Below are positions 20,361-29,890 of a stretch of DNA of 64,000 bases, in pieces; position 1 is the stretch's first letter, and each line of letters opens with the position of its first letter. This DNA comes from Streptomyces qinglanensis. Lineage in GTDB: Bacteria > Actinomycetota > Actinomycetes > Streptomycetales > Streptomycetaceae. Location: the NCBI RefSeq assembly GCF_900111245.1, contig NZ_FOGO01000001.1, positions 906,489-970,488 of the forward strand, written 5' to 3'. The notes beneath the pieces are model-generated. The model was not told where the DNA came from. It ran no database searches and worked only from the letters and a program-made list of their open reading frames with translations. A program made the translations under genes and the position numbers.

Positions 20361-21442
20361 GATCCCGCCTCCCGCAGCTCGGCACGTGCCGCGTCGCACT
20401 CCGCCACCAGCACCTCCACGAGCTGCCCGGCGGGCAACTCCCGGGCCAGCCGGTGCCCCTGGCCCGCCCACAGCGCCATCGCCTGCGCGTCGCCCGCCTT
20501 CGCCGCCGCCCGGCGCAGCCCGGCCGTCAGATAGTGGAGCTGCGGATAGGCGGTGGGCGCGTACGGGCCGTGCTCGCGCACGAAGCGGTTGACCAGCCCC
20601 CGGGCCGGGCGCCCCGAGAAGGCGCGGGTCAGCTCGGTGCGGGTGAAGAGCGGGTCGGTCAGCGCCCGCTTGTGCAGCGGGTGGGCGCCGGACTCCTCGG
20701 TGGCCAGGAACGCGGTGCCCAACTGGGCCGCGACGGCACCCGCCGCGCGCACGGCGGCGATCTGCCGGCCGCGCATCAGCCCGCCCGCGGCCACGAGGGG
20801 AAGCTGCACCGCTTCCCTGACCTGCGCGATCAAGGACAGCAGCCCGATGCCGGCACTCCCCCGGTCCCCCTGCGGATCGTCCCGGTGCGTGCCCTGGTGG
20901 CCGCCCGCCTCGATGCCCTGCACGCACACGGCCTGTGCACCGGCCGCCTGCGCCACCCGCGCCTCGGCGACGGAGGTCGCGGTGACGACCGTGCAGGTGC
21001 CCAGCGCCGCGAACCGCTCCAGCACCCGGCGGGCGGGGCAGCCGAAGTGGAAGGAGACGACCGGCACCGGATCGTCGTGGAGGATCGCGAGCTTCGCCTC
21101 GTAGGCGTCGTCCGTCTTGCCTTCCGGGTCGCCCAGCTCCGTCTCGTACCAGGCGGCCTCGCCCGCGAGCTGCTCGCGGTAGACATCGACCGCGGCGGGA
21201 TCGGCGGTGCGGGGCTGCGGCATGAACAGGTTGACGCCGAAGGGGCGCCCGGTGAGCTGCCGGAGCTGCCGGATCTCCTCGTACATCGCCTCCGGCGTCT
21301 TGTACCCGGCGGCCAGGAAGCCCAGCCCCCCGGCCTCGCACACCGCCGCCACCAGCTCGGGGCGGGAGACCCCGCCCGCCATCGGCGCCTGGACGAGGGG
21401 ATGCGCAGTCAGCTCCGAGAGCGAAGGCGGCGAGGTGGACAT
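20357..21442 (-). CDS. nitronate monooxygenase (2-nitropropane dioxygenase family)
   Basis: A 361-aa FMN-dependent TIM-barrel enzyme. It has the N-terminal QAPMAGGVSRPELVAAV, the catalytic region GIEAGGHQGTHR (His at about 187) and the FMN phosphate loop VAAGGLMRGRQI and AQLGTAFLATEES. Oxidises alkyl nitronates; the physiological substrate (perhaps propionate-3-nitronate) is not certain. ATG at 21442 with AGGA upstream is preferred; an in-frame GTG at 21448 is possible. Confidence 0.92.
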   Translation of the reverse strand: MSTSPPSLSELTAHPLVQAPMAGGVSRPELVAAVCEAGGLGFLAAGYKTPEAMYEEIRQLRQLTGRPFGVNLFMPQPRTADPAAVDVYREQLAGEAAWYETELGDPEGKTDDAYEAKLAILHDDPVPVVSFHFGCPARRVLERFAALGTCTVVTATSVAEARVAQAAGAQAVCVQGIEAGGHQGTHRDDPQGDRGSAGIGLLSLIAQVREAVQLPLVAAGGLMRGRQIAAVRAAGAVAAQLGTAFLATEESGAHPLHKRALTDPLFTRTELTRAFSGRPARGLVNRFVREHGPYAPTAYPQLHYLTAGLRRAAAKAGDAQAMALWAGQGHRLARELPAGQLVEVLVAECDAARAELREAGS

Positions 21443-21542
21443 GAACACATCCTGTCACGTCCCCTGTACGGCCCCGGCACACCGTCCCCGGTCCCCCGGC
21501 CCGGGGGACCCGCGGTCCGGCGCACCGGCCCGCCGCGCGCGC

Positions 21543-22676
21543 TCAGCGGCCGTTGAAGGCGTCCTTCAGGCGTGAGAAGAGCCCCTGCTGCCCCGGCTGG
21601 AACTGCCCGGTGGGCCGCTCCTCGCCGCGGAGCTTGGCCAGCCGCCGCAGCAGCTCCTCCTCCTCCGCCTCCAGCTTGGTCGGGGTCGTCACCTCGACGT
21701 GCACGATGAGCTGGCCCCGGCCCCCGCCGCGCAGATGGGTGACGCCGCGCTCGTGCAGCGGGACCGACTGGCCGGACTGGGTACCGGGACGGATGTCGAT
21801 CTCCTCCATGCCGTCCAGCGTCTCCAGCGGCACCTTCGTGCCCAGCGCCGCCGCCGTCATCGGGATGGTGACGGTGCAGTGCAGATCGTCGCCGCGGCGC
21901 TGGAAGGTCGGGTGGGAGTTCTCGTGGATCTCCACATACAGGTCGCCGGCCGGGCCGCCGCCCGGGCCGACCTCGCCCTCGCCCGCGAGCTGGATGCGGG
22001 TGCCGTTGTCGACACCGGCGGGGATCTTCACGGTGAGGCTGCGCCGCGAGCGCACCCGGCCGTCCCCGGCGCACTCCGGGCACGGGGTGGGCACCACGGT
22101 GCCGAAGCCCTGGCACTGCGGACACGGCCTGGACGTCATGACCTGGCCCAGGAAGGACCGGGTGACCTGGGAGACCTCGCCCCGGCCGCGGCACATGTCA
22201 CAGGTCTGCGCCGAGGTGCCGGGCGCGGCACCGTCGCCGCTGCAGGAGTTGCAGACGACGGCCGTGTCGACCTGGATCTCCTTGGTGGTGCCGAACGTCG
22301 CCTCATCCAGGTCGATGTCCAGCCGGATCATGGCGTCCTGGCCCCGGCGGGTGCGGGAGCGCGGGCCGCGCTGCGCCGCCGTGCCGAAGAAGGCGTCCAT
22401 GATGTCGCTGAAGTTGCCGAAGCCCCCGCCGAACCCGCCGGCTCCGCCGCCCGCGGCGCCCGAGGCCGGGTCCCCGCCCAGGTCGTAGACCTGCTTCTTC
22501 TGCGGGTCCGAGAGCACCTCGTAAGCGGTGTTGATCTCCTTGAACCGCTCCTGGGTCTTCGGATCCGGGTTGACGTCCGGGTGCAGCTCGCGCGCGAGCC
22601 TGCGGAACGCCTTCTTGATCTCGTCCTGCGAGGCGTCGCGCTGCACGCCGAGGACCGCGTAGTAGTCCGTCGCCAC
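21543..22676 (-). CDS. dnaJ: chaperone DnaJ (second copy type, DnaJ2)
   Basis: A 377-aa type I Hsp40. It has a J-domain with HPD at 32-34, a Gly-rich linker (about 75-95), four CxxCxGxG zinc repeats ([24 protein letters not shown] and CPECAGDG, about 146-206) and a C-terminal substrate-binding domain. The DnaK co-chaperone paired with hrcA, one base apart, is the classical actinobacterial hrcA-dnaJ2 operon under CIRCE control. Confidence 0.97.
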   Translation of the reverse strand: MATDYYAVLGVQRDASQDEIKKAFRRLARELHPDVNPDPKTQERFKEINTAYEVLSDPQKKQVYDLGGDPASGAAGGGAGGFGGGFGNFSDIMDAFFGTAAQRGPRSRTRRGQDAMIRLDIDLDEATFGTTKEIQVDTAVVCNSCSGDGAAPGTSAQTCDMCRGRGEVSQVTRSFLGQVMTSRPCPQCQGFGTVVPTPCPECAGDGRVRSRRSLTVKIPAGVDNGTRIQLAGEGEVGPGGGPAGDLYVEIHENSHPTFQRRGDDLHCTVTIPMTAAALGTKVPLETLDGMEEIDIRPGTQSGQSVPLHERGVTHLRGGGRGQLIVHVEVTTPTKLEAEEEELLRRLAKLRGEERPTGQFQPGQQGLFSRLKDAFNGR

Positions 22677-22677
22677 C

Positions 22678-23694
22678 TTATGACTCCGCCAGGATCTGTC
22701 CGACGTACCGTGCCACTGCGCGTACAGCTCCCATCGTTCCGGGGTAGTCCATGCGGGTCGGTCCGACCACGCCGAGTTTGGCGACTGCTTCGTCGCCCGA
22801 ACCGTAACCGACCGAGACGACCGATGTGGAACTCAGCCCCTCGTGCTGGTTCTCATGCCCGATTCGTACGGTCATACCCGGATCCTTGGCCTCTCCGAGC
22901 AACTTCAGCAGCACGACCTGCTCCTCCAGCGCCTCCAGAACGGGCCGGATGGTGAGCGGGAAGTCGTGCCCGAAGCGGGTGAGATTGGCGGTTCCGCCGA
23001 TCATCAGCCGCTCCTCGGTCTCCTCGACCAGGGTCTCCAGCAGGGTGGCCAGCACGGTCTGGATCGTGCCCCTGTCGTCGGCGTCGAACGCCTCCGGCAG
23101 GTCCTGCACCAGGGAGGGGACCTCGGTGAACCGCTCGCCGACCACCCGGCTGTTGAGCCGGGCACGCAGGTCGGCCAGCACCGCCTCGCCGATCGGCGCC
23201 GGGCAGTCGATCAGCCGCTGCTCGACCCGGCCGGTGTCGGTGATCAGCACCAGCATCAGCCGCGCGGGAGCCAGCCCGAGCAGCTCCACGTGCCGCACCG
23301 TCGACCGGGTCAGCGAGGGGTACTGCACCACGGCCACCTGCCGGGTGAGCTGCGCCAGCAGCCGCACCGTGCGGCCGACGACGTCGTCGAGGTCGACGGC
23401 GCCCTCCAGGAAGTTCTGGATGGCCCGGCGCTCGGGCGAGGAGAGCGGCTTGACCCCGGCGAGCTTGTCGACGAAGAGGCGGTACCCCTTGTCGGTGGGG
23501 ATGCGGCCCGCGCTGGTGTGCGGCTGGGCGATGAACCCGTCGTCCTCCAGCGCCGCCATGTCGTTGCGGACCGTGGCCGGGGACACCTTGAGATTGTGCC
23601 GCTCGGTCAGGGCCTTGGAGCCGACCGGCTCCTCCGTGCCGACGTAGTCCTGGACGATGGCGCGGAGCACTTCAAGTCGACGCTCGCTGAGCAC
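22678..23694 (-). CDS. hrcA: heat-inducible transcription repressor HrcA
   Basis: A 338-aa repressor. The N-terminal winged helix has [16 protein letters not shown] [16 protein letters not shown] and [18 protein letters not shown]; the rest is the GAF-like and dimerisation domain. Binds CIRCE upstream of itself and of groE genes. GTG at 23694 follows GGGAGG at 8 nt. The open frame continues upstream across CIRCE and is not part of the protein. Confidence 0.97.
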   Translation of the reverse strand: MLSERRLEVLRAIVQDYVGTEEPVGSKALTERHNLKVSPATVRNDMAALEDDGFIAQPHTSAGRIPTDKGYRLFVDKLAGVKPLSSPERRAIQNFLEGAVDLDDVVGRTVRLLAQLTRQVAVVQYPSLTRSTVRHVELLGLAPARLMLVLITDTGRVEQRLIDCPAPIGEAVLADLRARLNSRVVGERFTEVPSLVQDLPEAFDADDRGTIQTVLATLLETLVEETEERLMIGGTANLTRFGHDFPLTIRPVLEALEEQVVLLKLLGEAKDPGMTVRIGHENQHEGLSSTSVVSVGYGSGDEAVAKLGVVGPTRMDYPGTMGAVRAVARYVGQILAES

Positions 23695-23751
23695 GGCGCA
23701 CACCTCCCGTCCGGCCGCTGGTCCGAGGTCCCGATTCCGGCGGCTGATCCT

Positions 23752-23778
23752 CTGGCACTCTTCGTGCCGGAGTGCCAA
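23752..23778. promoter_or_regulatory. CIRCE operator upstream of hrcA-dnaJ2
   Basis: CTGGCACTC-N9-GAGTGCCAA matches the 9-9-9 inverted repeat (consensus TTAGCACTC-N9-GAGTGCTAA) bound by HrcA. Located about 58 nt upstream of the hrcA start. Confidence 0.93.
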
Positions 23779-23911
23779 GCCCCTGGGCCAGTGTACGGCC
23801 GGTCACCACAGCCGGGGCAAGGGCCGCCTGCCCGCGGGCCCGACGGTACCCCGCACCCGCTCCCGGCCGCGGCTTCCGGAGCGGCCGAGAGCGCCGCGCC
23901 CGGGCTGCGGT

Positions 23912-23917
23912 TAGCGT
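23912..23917 (+). promoter_or_regulatory. -10 hexamer, leaderless start (MBL gene)
   Basis: TAGCGT, then 6 nt, then ATG at 23924, without a Shine-Dalgarno sequence. Confidence 0.45.
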
Positions 23918-23923
23918 CGTCCC

Positions 23924-24667
23924 ATGCAGCCGTTCGCAGAAGACGCCAGGCAGGACCCGTCGGCCGCCGACAGCCGCTGGGAGCAGCTCGCCCCCGGGGT
24001 GCTGCGGCGCAGGCTGCCGCAGTGGGACGCGACGGTCGGCGCCGTCGCCGGGGACAGCGGCGCACTGCTCGTCGACACCGGGTCCAGCCTGCGGGAGGGC
24101 GCCGCGATCCGCGCGGACGTGGCCGCACTGCTGGGGTGCCGGGTGACGCGGATCGTCCTCACCCACCCGCACTTCGACCACGTCTTCGGCACCGCCGTCT
24201 TCTCCGGCGCCCAGGTGTACGCGGCCGTCGGCGTCCGCGAGCTGCTGGCCCGCAGTACCGACGTGCTCCGGGACGACGCCGTCGCGCACGGCCTGCTGGA
24301 GGACGAGGCGGGCGAGGCGGCCGACGTGCTGGTGCGCCCGCACCATCCGGTCAGCGGGCAGCTCACCCTCGACCTGGGCGGACGGGAGGCCGTGCTGGTG
24401 AACGTCGGCCCCGCGCACACCGAACACGACCTGGCCGTCCTGGTGCCCGGCTCCCCCGACGTCGTCTTCTGCGGCGACCTGGTGGAGGAGTCCGGTGCGC
24501 CGCAGGCCGGCACGGACGCCCACCTCGCCCGCTGGCCCGCCGCGCTGGACCGGCTGCTGGCCCTGGGCGGCGAGGACGCGGTGTACGTGCCGGGGCACGG
24601 AGCGCTGGTCGACGCGGCGTTCGTACGGACGCAGCGGGACGAGCTGGCGCGCCGCTCCGCGCCGTAG
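23924..24667 (+). CDS. MBL-fold metallohydrolase
   Basis: A 247-aa metallo-beta-lactamase-fold protein with THPHFDHVFG (HxHxDH, about 84-93), a later GPAHTEHDLAV histidine, VVFCGDLVEE and a final GHG. The substrate is unknown. Related to the hydroxyacylglutathione hydrolase/beta-lactamase-like group. Divergent from hrcA. Confidence 0.9.
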   Translation: MQPFAEDARQDPSAADSRWEQLAPGVLRRRLPQWDATVGAVAGDSGALLVDTGSSLREGAAIRADVAALLGCRVTRIVLTHPHFDHVFGTAVFSGAQVYAAVGVRELLARSTDVLRDDAVAHGLLEDEAGEAADVLVRPHHPVSGQLTLDLGGREAVLVNVGPAHTEHDLAVLVPGSPDVVFCGDLVEESGAPQAGTDAHLARWPAALDRLLALGGEDAVYVPGHGALVDAAFVRTQRDELARRSAP

Positions 24668-24699
24668 AGCGGGCCGCGGGCCGCGGGGCACGTAGCAGA

Positions 24700-25557
24700 A
24701 TGAGCGGCATGCGCAGCCGTTACGACAATCCGGACCTGACCCCTCCGTGGAAGCGGCCCCGAGCCGTGCCGGAGGTGGCCGCCGAGCCGGACCTGGTGGT
24801 GGAGGAGGTCAGCACCGGGTTCTGCGGGGCGGTCGTGCGGTGCGAGAAGACCGCCGAGGGCCCGACCGTCACGCTCGAGGACCGCTTCGGCAAGCACCGG
24901 GTCTTCCCGATGGCGGTGGCGGGCTTCCTGCTGGAGGGGCGGACGGTGACGCTGGTGCGGCCGGCGCCCGGTGGCGGGCGGGGCCCGGGCACCCCGGCCG
25001 GGCGGCCGCGGACGGCCTCCGGCTCGCTGGCCGTACCGGGGGCGCGGGCCCGGGTGGCACGCGCCGGGCGGATCTACGTCGAAGGGCGGCACGACGCCGA
25101 ACTGGTCGAGCAGGTGTGGGGCGACGACCTGCGCATCGAGGGGGTGGTCGTGGAGTACCTGGAGGGCGTCGACGACCTGCCCGCCGTCGTGGAGGCGTTC
25201 TCGCCCGGCCCCGGAGCCCGCCTCGGAGTGCTGGTGGACCACCTGGTGCCCGGCTCGAAGGAGTCCAGGATCGCGGCGGAGGTCTGCGGAGACCATGTGC
25301 TGGTGGTGGGGCACCCGTACATCGACATCTGGGAGGCCGTGAAGCCCGCGTCGGCCGGCATCCGGGCCTGGCCGCGCGTTCCGCACGGCCAGGACTGGAA
25401 GACCGGGGTCTGCCGCGCCCTCGGCTGGCCGGAGCACACCGGTGCCGCCTGGCAGCAGCTCCTGGGCCGGGTGCGCAGCTACAAGGACCTGGAGCCGGCG
25501 CTGCTGGGCCGCGTGGAGGAACTGATCGACTTCGTGACGGCCCCGGACGGCGCCTGA
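24700..25557 (+). CDS. DUF3097 family protein
   Basis: A 285-aa actinobacterial protein. The N-terminus is a small beta domain (about 30-85, FGKHRVFPMAVAGFLLEGR). The C-terminal part (about 115-285) resembles a Toprim-like or nuclease core, with YVEGRHDAELVEQVWGDDLR and VLVDHLVPGSKESRI. The function is not established. ATG at 24709 is an alternative start. Followed by tandem repeats before hemW. Confidence 0.85.
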   Translation: MSGMRSRYDNPDLTPPWKRPRAVPEVAAEPDLVVEEVSTGFCGAVVRCEKTAEGPTVTLEDRFGKHRVFPMAVAGFLLEGRTVTLVRPAPGGGRGPGTPAGRPRTASGSLAVPGARARVARAGRIYVEGRHDAELVEQVWGDDLRIEGVVVEYLEGVDDLPAVVEAFSPGPGARLGVLVDHLVPGSKESRIAAEVCGDHVLVVGHPYIDIWEAVKPASAGIRAWPRVPHGQDWKTGVCRALGWPEHTGAAWQQLLGRVRSYKDLEPALLGRVEELIDFVTAPDGA

Positions 25558-25595
25558 CCGGTCCGGACAGCACCTGCCCGGTCCGGACCGGGCCC

Positions 25596-25664
25596 GGGTC
25601 GGTCAGGACCGGGTCCGGGTCGGTCAGGGCCGGGTCCGGGTCGGTCAGGACCGGGTCCGGGTCC
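25596..25664. repeat. 21-bp tandem repeat, 3 copies plus partial
   Basis: Three near-identical units beginning GGGTCGGTCAGGACCGGGTC (25596-25616, 25617-25637, 25638-25658), the second with one A-to-G change, then GGGTCC again. Non-coding, between DUF3097 and hemW. Each unit contains GGTC/GACC arms that can pair. Confidence 0.85.
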
Positions 25665-25760
25665 GGGTCGGTCCGGGGCGGCGGAGGTGCGGGCGCCCGG
25701 GCTCCGGCCGCCCGTGCGGGGCTCCGGACCGGCGGCTGTCCGGTCCGGACGCGGACCGGG

Positions 25761-25766
25761 GACAAT
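25761..25766 (+). promoter_or_regulatory. -10 hexamer, leaderless start (hemW)
   Basis: GACAAT, then 6 nt, then ATG at 25773, with no Shine-Dalgarno sequence. Confidence 0.5.
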
Positions 25767-25772
25767 GGACGG

Positions 25773-27020
25773 ATGCCCTCCGCACTGCCCGACGGCGAGC
25801 CCGTGCCGCACGACGGTTCGCTCCCCCCGCACACGCTGACCCGCGGCGCCGACGGCGCCCGCCCGCTCGGCGTCTACATCCACGTCCCGTACTGCGCCAC
25901 CCGCTGCGGCTACTGCGACTTCAACACCTACACCGCCACCGAGCTGCGCGGCGCCGACGGCGCGGTGGCCGCCTCCCAGGAGAACTACGCGCACAGCCTC
26001 ATCGAGGAGATCCGGCTGGCCCGCCGGGTGCTGGGCGAGGATCCGCGCCGGGTCGGGACGGTGTTCGTCGGCGGCGGCACCCCCACCCTGCTGCCCGCCG
26101 CCGACCTGGCCCGCATGCTGGCGGCCGTCCGGGAGGAGTTCGGACTGGCCGAGGACGCCGAGATCACCACCGAGGCGAACCCGGACTCGGTGGACCCGGG
26201 CTACCTGGCCGAGCTGCGGGAGGCGGGGTTCAACCGGATCTCCTTCGGCATGCAGAGCGCACGCGAGCACGTGCTGCGGGTGCTGGAGCGCACCCACACG
26301 CCCGGCCGGCCGGAGGAGTGCGTCGCGGAGGCCCGCAAGGCGGGCTTCGCGCACGTGAACCTGGATCTGATCTACGGGACGCCGGGCGAGACGGACGAGG
26401 ACTGGCGCGCCTCCCTGGACGCCGCGCTGGCCGCGGGCCCGGACCACATCTCGGCGTACGCGCTCATCGTGGAGGAGGGCACCCGGCTCGCCCGGCGTGT
26501 GCGGCGCGGGGAGGTGCCGATGACCGACGACGACGTGCACGCCGACCGCTATCTGATCGCCGAGGAGCGGCTGACCGCCGCAGGTATGGAGTGGTACGAG
26601 GTCTCCAACTGGGCGGTGGCGGGCGATCCGGCCGCCCGGTGCCGGCACAACGAGCTGTACTGGACGGGCGCCGACTGGTGGGGCGCGGGGCCGGGCGCCC
26701 ACAGCCATGTCGGCGGGGTGCGCTGGTGGAACGTCAAGCATCCGGCAGGCTACGCGCGGGCGCTGGCCGAGGGCCGCTCACCCGGTGCGGGCCGGGAGCT
26801 GCTCGGCGACGAGGACCGGCGGGTCGAGCGGATCCTGCTGGAGCTGCGGCTCCGCCGGGGCTGCCCCCTCTCGCTGCTGGCCCCCGAAGGCGCCCGGGCG
26901 GCCGCCCGGGCCCGCGCCGACGGACTGCTGGAACCGGGCCCGTACGAGGCGGGCCGGGCCGTGCTCACGCTGCGCGGACGCCTGCTGGCCGACGCGGTCG
27001 TCCGGGACCTGGTGGACTGA
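25773..27020 (+). CDS. hemW: radical SAM heme chaperone HemW
   Basis: A 415-aa radical SAM protein with the cluster motif CATRCGYC (C41, C45, C48) followed directly by DF, then GGGTPTLL and NLDLIYGTPGETDEDW. Family members formerly called oxygen-independent coproporphyrinogen oxidase act as heme chaperones. The long N-terminal ~30 residues before VYIHVPYC are variable. Confidence 0.95.
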   Translation: MPSALPDGEPVPHDGSLPPHTLTRGADGARPLGVYIHVPYCATRCGYCDFNTYTATELRGADGAVAASQENYAHSLIEEIRLARRVLGEDPRRVGTVFVGGGTPTLLPAADLARMLAAVREEFGLAEDAEITTEANPDSVDPGYLAELREAGFNRISFGMQSAREHVLRVLERTHTPGRPEECVAEARKAGFAHVNLDLIYGTPGETDEDWRASLDAALAAGPDHISAYALIVEEGTRLARRVRRGEVPMTDDDVHADRYLIAEERLTAAGMEWYEVSNWAVAGDPAARCRHNELYWTGADWWGAGPGAHSHVGGVRWWNVKHPAGYARALAEGRSPGAGRELLGDEDRRVERILLELRLRRGCPLSLLAPEGARAAARARADGLLEPGPYEAGRAVLTLRGRLLADAVVRDLVD

Positions 27021-27113
27021 GCCGACGCGCCGCGTGCCGTGCGAGGCGGCGCCGCGCGCACGGGATGGGCGGCACCGCAGTGCGTGCGCTGCGCTGCCCG
27101 GCCGCGCCGTGCC

Positions 27114-27170
27114 CGGCCTCGCCATGCGGTGTCGGCCTCGCCATGCGGTGTCGGCCTCGCCATGCGGTGC
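27114..27170. repeat. 19-bp tandem repeat, 3 copies
   Basis: Three copies of CGGCCTCGCCATGCGGTGT (27114-27132, 27133-27151, 27152-27170, the last ending in C) in the gap between the convergent hemW and SpoIIE-type phosphatase genes. Confidence 0.85.
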
Positions 27171-27176
27171 GGTCGG

Positions 27177-29192
27177 TCAGCCGGTACGCGCGACGGCGGC
27201 GGCGCCGGTGGTCTCCGGCAGCCGCAGCACCAGCATCGCCAGATCGTCGGCGGGCAGATCCGGCGCGAAGGCGTACACGGCCCGGCGCAGCCGCTCGGCC
27301 GTCTCGCCCGCGTCCAGCCCCGCGGAGTCGGCGAAGCAGGCCGCCAGTCCGTCGCTGTCGTCGAACAACCGGCGGCCGCAGCGCCGTTCGGTCACCCCGT
27401 CGGTGACGCACAGCAGCGTGTCGCCGGGGTGCAGCGTGAAGGACTGGCACTCGTAGCTGACCTGCTGGGCGACCCCGAGGAGTAACTGGGGCAGCGCGGC
27501 GGTCCGCACCTGCCCCGCGGCATCCCGGACGAGCGGCAGCGGATGCCCCGCGCAGGTGAGCGTGCAGTCCACCAGGCCGTCGCGGAAAGCGAGTTCCCCG
27601 TAGACGACGGACAGGAACCGGGCCTGCTCACCGACCTCCCGGTTGAGCCGGTCCAGGGTCTCGGGCACGGAGTGGCCCTCGCGGGCCAGCAGCCGCAGCA
27701 CCGGGCGGGCCAGTCCGGTGACCACAGCGGCCTCGGGGCCGTTGCCGCAGACGTCACCGAGTGCGAACCGCCAGCGGCCGTCGGGCAACCGCAGCAGGTC
27801 GTAGAAGTCGCCGCCCGCCCAAGTGCCCTCACCGACCGGTTCGTAGACCAGCGCGGTGTCCAGGCCGGGGACGTGCATCTCCTCGCTGGGCAGCAGCCCG
27901 CGCTGGAGGATCCGGCTGATGTTCTCCTGGAGCGCGTAGCGGCGGGCCGAGAGCACCGCGAGCGCCACCCGGCGGGCGAAATCCTCCACCAGGCCCAGCA
28001 CTTCGTCCGGTATCCGCAGCAGCCCGGCGCGCCCGATCACCAGCGTGCCGACCGGGCGGCCGCCGACGACCAGATCGCACCGGGCCGAGGCGCCGCTGCC
28101 GCCGCCCGCCGCGGCGCCCGCCGGCCAGCGCCACGGGGTCGCCTGTCCCGGCAGCACACGGAGTGCGGGGACGGGCGGTTCATCGGCGAGCCGGGCGCGC
28201 AACTGCTCGATCCGGCCCTCCTGCGCGTGCCAGACCCGGGCCAGCCGGGGCAGCCGGGAGCGTTCGTCGTCCCGCAGCCACACGGCGCACCAGTCGGCGA
28301 AGCGGGGCACCATCAACTGCCCGGCGAGCGAGGCGACCTTGTCCTCGTCCGTGTGCCCGGCCAGCAGGTCGGACGCCTCGGCGAGGAAGGAGAGCGCGCC
28401 GTTGCACATCCAGTCCCGGTGCGGGAGCCGGGGTGCCGGGCACTGCGCGGCGGGCGCGGCGCCGCCCGGCCCCTCAGGGCCCGGGTGCGGGCACGAGTGC
28501 GGACTCCGCGACAGGCTGTCGCCGGACGCCTCGCGCGGACCGTCCCGTACGGCGTCCTTCCGCGGTGCGGCGCCCGGATTCCTCACGGCGTCCGCGACCG
28601 CTGGCGTGTCCGTGTCCGTGTCCGTGTCCGTGTCCGTGTCCGTGTCCGCCTGAGCGTCAGTGTCAGTGTCCGCGTCTGGGTCGGCGTCGGCGTCGGTGTC
28701 GGCGTCTGGAGGGTGGACGGCCGTGCCGAGCTGGAACCACACCGACTTGCGGTCCCTGCGGTAGCTGAAACCCCACTCCTTGGCGAGCGCGCCGACCAGC
28801 CGCAGGCCATGCCCCTCCTCACCGTGCGCGGCCACCCGGCGGGCGGGGTGAAGGTCGGCCACCTCCGCGTAGACGACCCCCGCCGCATAGCGGCACTCCA
28901 GGCCGACCGATGTGCCCGCGTGCACCACCGCGTTGGTCACCAGTTCGCTGACCAACAGCACCGTGTCGTCCGCCGGGGTGCCGTGCACCCCCCAGCGGTC
29001 CAGTGCCACCCGGGCGAAGCGGCGGGCCGCACCGGCGGCGAGCGTGTTCCCCGGCAGTTCCGTCCGCACGGCATGCGGCATCCCGCCCCCACCGCGTGCC
29101 GCGACCGGTGGCCCCGCGACCGCCGTGTCCGCCCCCGCGCTGCCCTTCGTCTCCACCATCTGCGCCATCCGCGCCTCGTCCACGCTCTTCAT
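27177..29192 (-). CDS. SpoIIE/PP2C phosphatase with N-terminal kinase-like ATPase and GAF
   Basis: A 671-aa signalling protein. An RsbW-like HATPase domain comes first (about 45-155, N-box ELVTNAVVHAG, G-box GHGLRLVG). Next is a linker of alternating Asp-Thr/Ala (about 160-193) encoded by a hexanucleotide repeat, then a GAF-like domain (about 255-410) and a PP2C-type SpoIIE phosphatase (about 430-665, GGDFYDLLRLPDGRW, CGNGPEAAV, DDLAMLVLRLP). It carries both the kinase-like and the phosphatase activities of a partner-switching module for an anti-sigma antagonist; the partner is not encoded nearby. GGGAGGGT precedes the ATG at 29192. Confidence 0.9.
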   Translation of the reverse strand: MKSVDEARMAQMVETKGSAGADTAVAGPPVAARGGGGMPHAVRTELPGNTLAAGAARRFARVALDRWGVHGTPADDTVLLVSELVTNAVVHAGTSVGLECRYAAGVVYAEVADLHPARRVAAHGEEGHGLRLVGALAKEWGFSYRRDRKSVWFQLGTAVHPPDADTDADADPDADTDTDAQADTDTDTDTDTDTDTPAVADAVRNPGAAPRKDAVRDGPREASGDSLSRSPHSCPHPGPEGPGGAAPAAQCPAPRLPHRDWMCNGALSFLAEASDLLAGHTDEDKVASLAGQLMVPRFADWCAVWLRDDERSRLPRLARVWHAQEGRIEQLRARLADEPPVPALRVLPGQATPWRWPAGAAAGGGSGASARCDLVVGGRPVGTLVIGRAGLLRIPDEVLGLVEDFARRVALAVLSARRYALQENISRILQRGLLPSEEMHVPGLDTALVYEPVGEGTWAGGDFYDLLRLPDGRWRFALGDVCGNGPEAAVVTGLARPVLRLLAREGHSVPETLDRLNREVGEQARFLSVVYGELAFRDGLVDCTLTCAGHPLPLVRDAAGQVRTAALPQLLLGVAQQVSYECQSFTLHPGDTLLCVTDGVTERRCGRRLFDDSDGLAACFADSAGLDAGETAERLRRAVYAFAPDLPADDLAMLVLRLPETTGAAAVARTG
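28606..28647. repeat. hexanucleotide repeat GTGTCC x7 inside the phosphatase gene
   Basis: Seven perfect GTGTCC units, read on the coding strand as GACACG (Asp-Thr). Degenerate Asp codon repeats continue to about 28712. Six-base units keep the frame when copy number changes, so linker length can vary. Confidence 0.9.
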
Positions 29193-29347
29193 CGCACACC
29201 CTCCCCGGGCCTTTCCCGGGCACACACCCCCCGGCCGTTCCCTCACCGCGCTCGGCGCGGTAGAGCAAGGGTGACAGAAGGGGCCCGCTCATATGCGCCG
29301 AGTCACGGAAATGGTGGCCGAAGACCGCCGCTCGCGCCCGTGTGCGG

Positions 29348-29375
29348 TTGACATCGCCCGGCCGCCGGATACTCT
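29348..29375 (+). promoter_or_regulatory. consensus-like promoter TTGACA-N16-TACTCT
   Basis: A perfect -35 hexamer and a good -10, reading rightwards into the gene-poor gap, antisense to nothing annotated. The product would be a small RNA or an unrecognised ORF. Confidence 0.5.
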
Positions 29376-29844
29376 GCTTCTTCTCCGCGCTCGGCCGTTG
29401 GCGCTCAGCGCTCAGCGCTCAGCGCTCGGCCCGCGACCGGCCGGAACCACGACAGCCGACAGGGCAGCGAGGACCACATCGACGGGCGCTGCTGCGGCAG
29501 GAGTTCGCGCCGGCGCTGCTGGACGCGGTGACGCCCGGGGTGGACGGTTTCGAGACAGCACACAGCGCATCAGGCGCGGCGAGCACACCGGTCACGCCCC
29601 GAGCTTCTTGCCGACCGGGCCCGGGACCACGGCACGGGCCCGGGATACGCCGGCCGCCCGGTGCGCGGCGGGGGCGGCGGATTGTGTGCCCGAACCGTTC
29701 GGCGCCTGGGTGGCACGCGCCACGGTGTCCGTGATGTCCCTCTTCCGCGATCCGCACCGCGAAGGCGGCCGGTCGCACCGCTTCCCTGACGGCTTCACCG
29801 GCCGACTGCCGACGGTGGGGCTCCGTCCGGCGGCAGGCGGATGC

Positions 29845-29890
29845 GCCCACAGCACGCGGCCGGCCCGGCCCACAGCACGCGGCCGGCCCG
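29845..29890. repeat. 23-bp tandem duplication
   Basis: Two adjacent exact copies of a unit beginning GCCCACAGCACGCGGCCGGC (29845-29867, 29868-29890). Non-coding. Confidence 0.85.
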
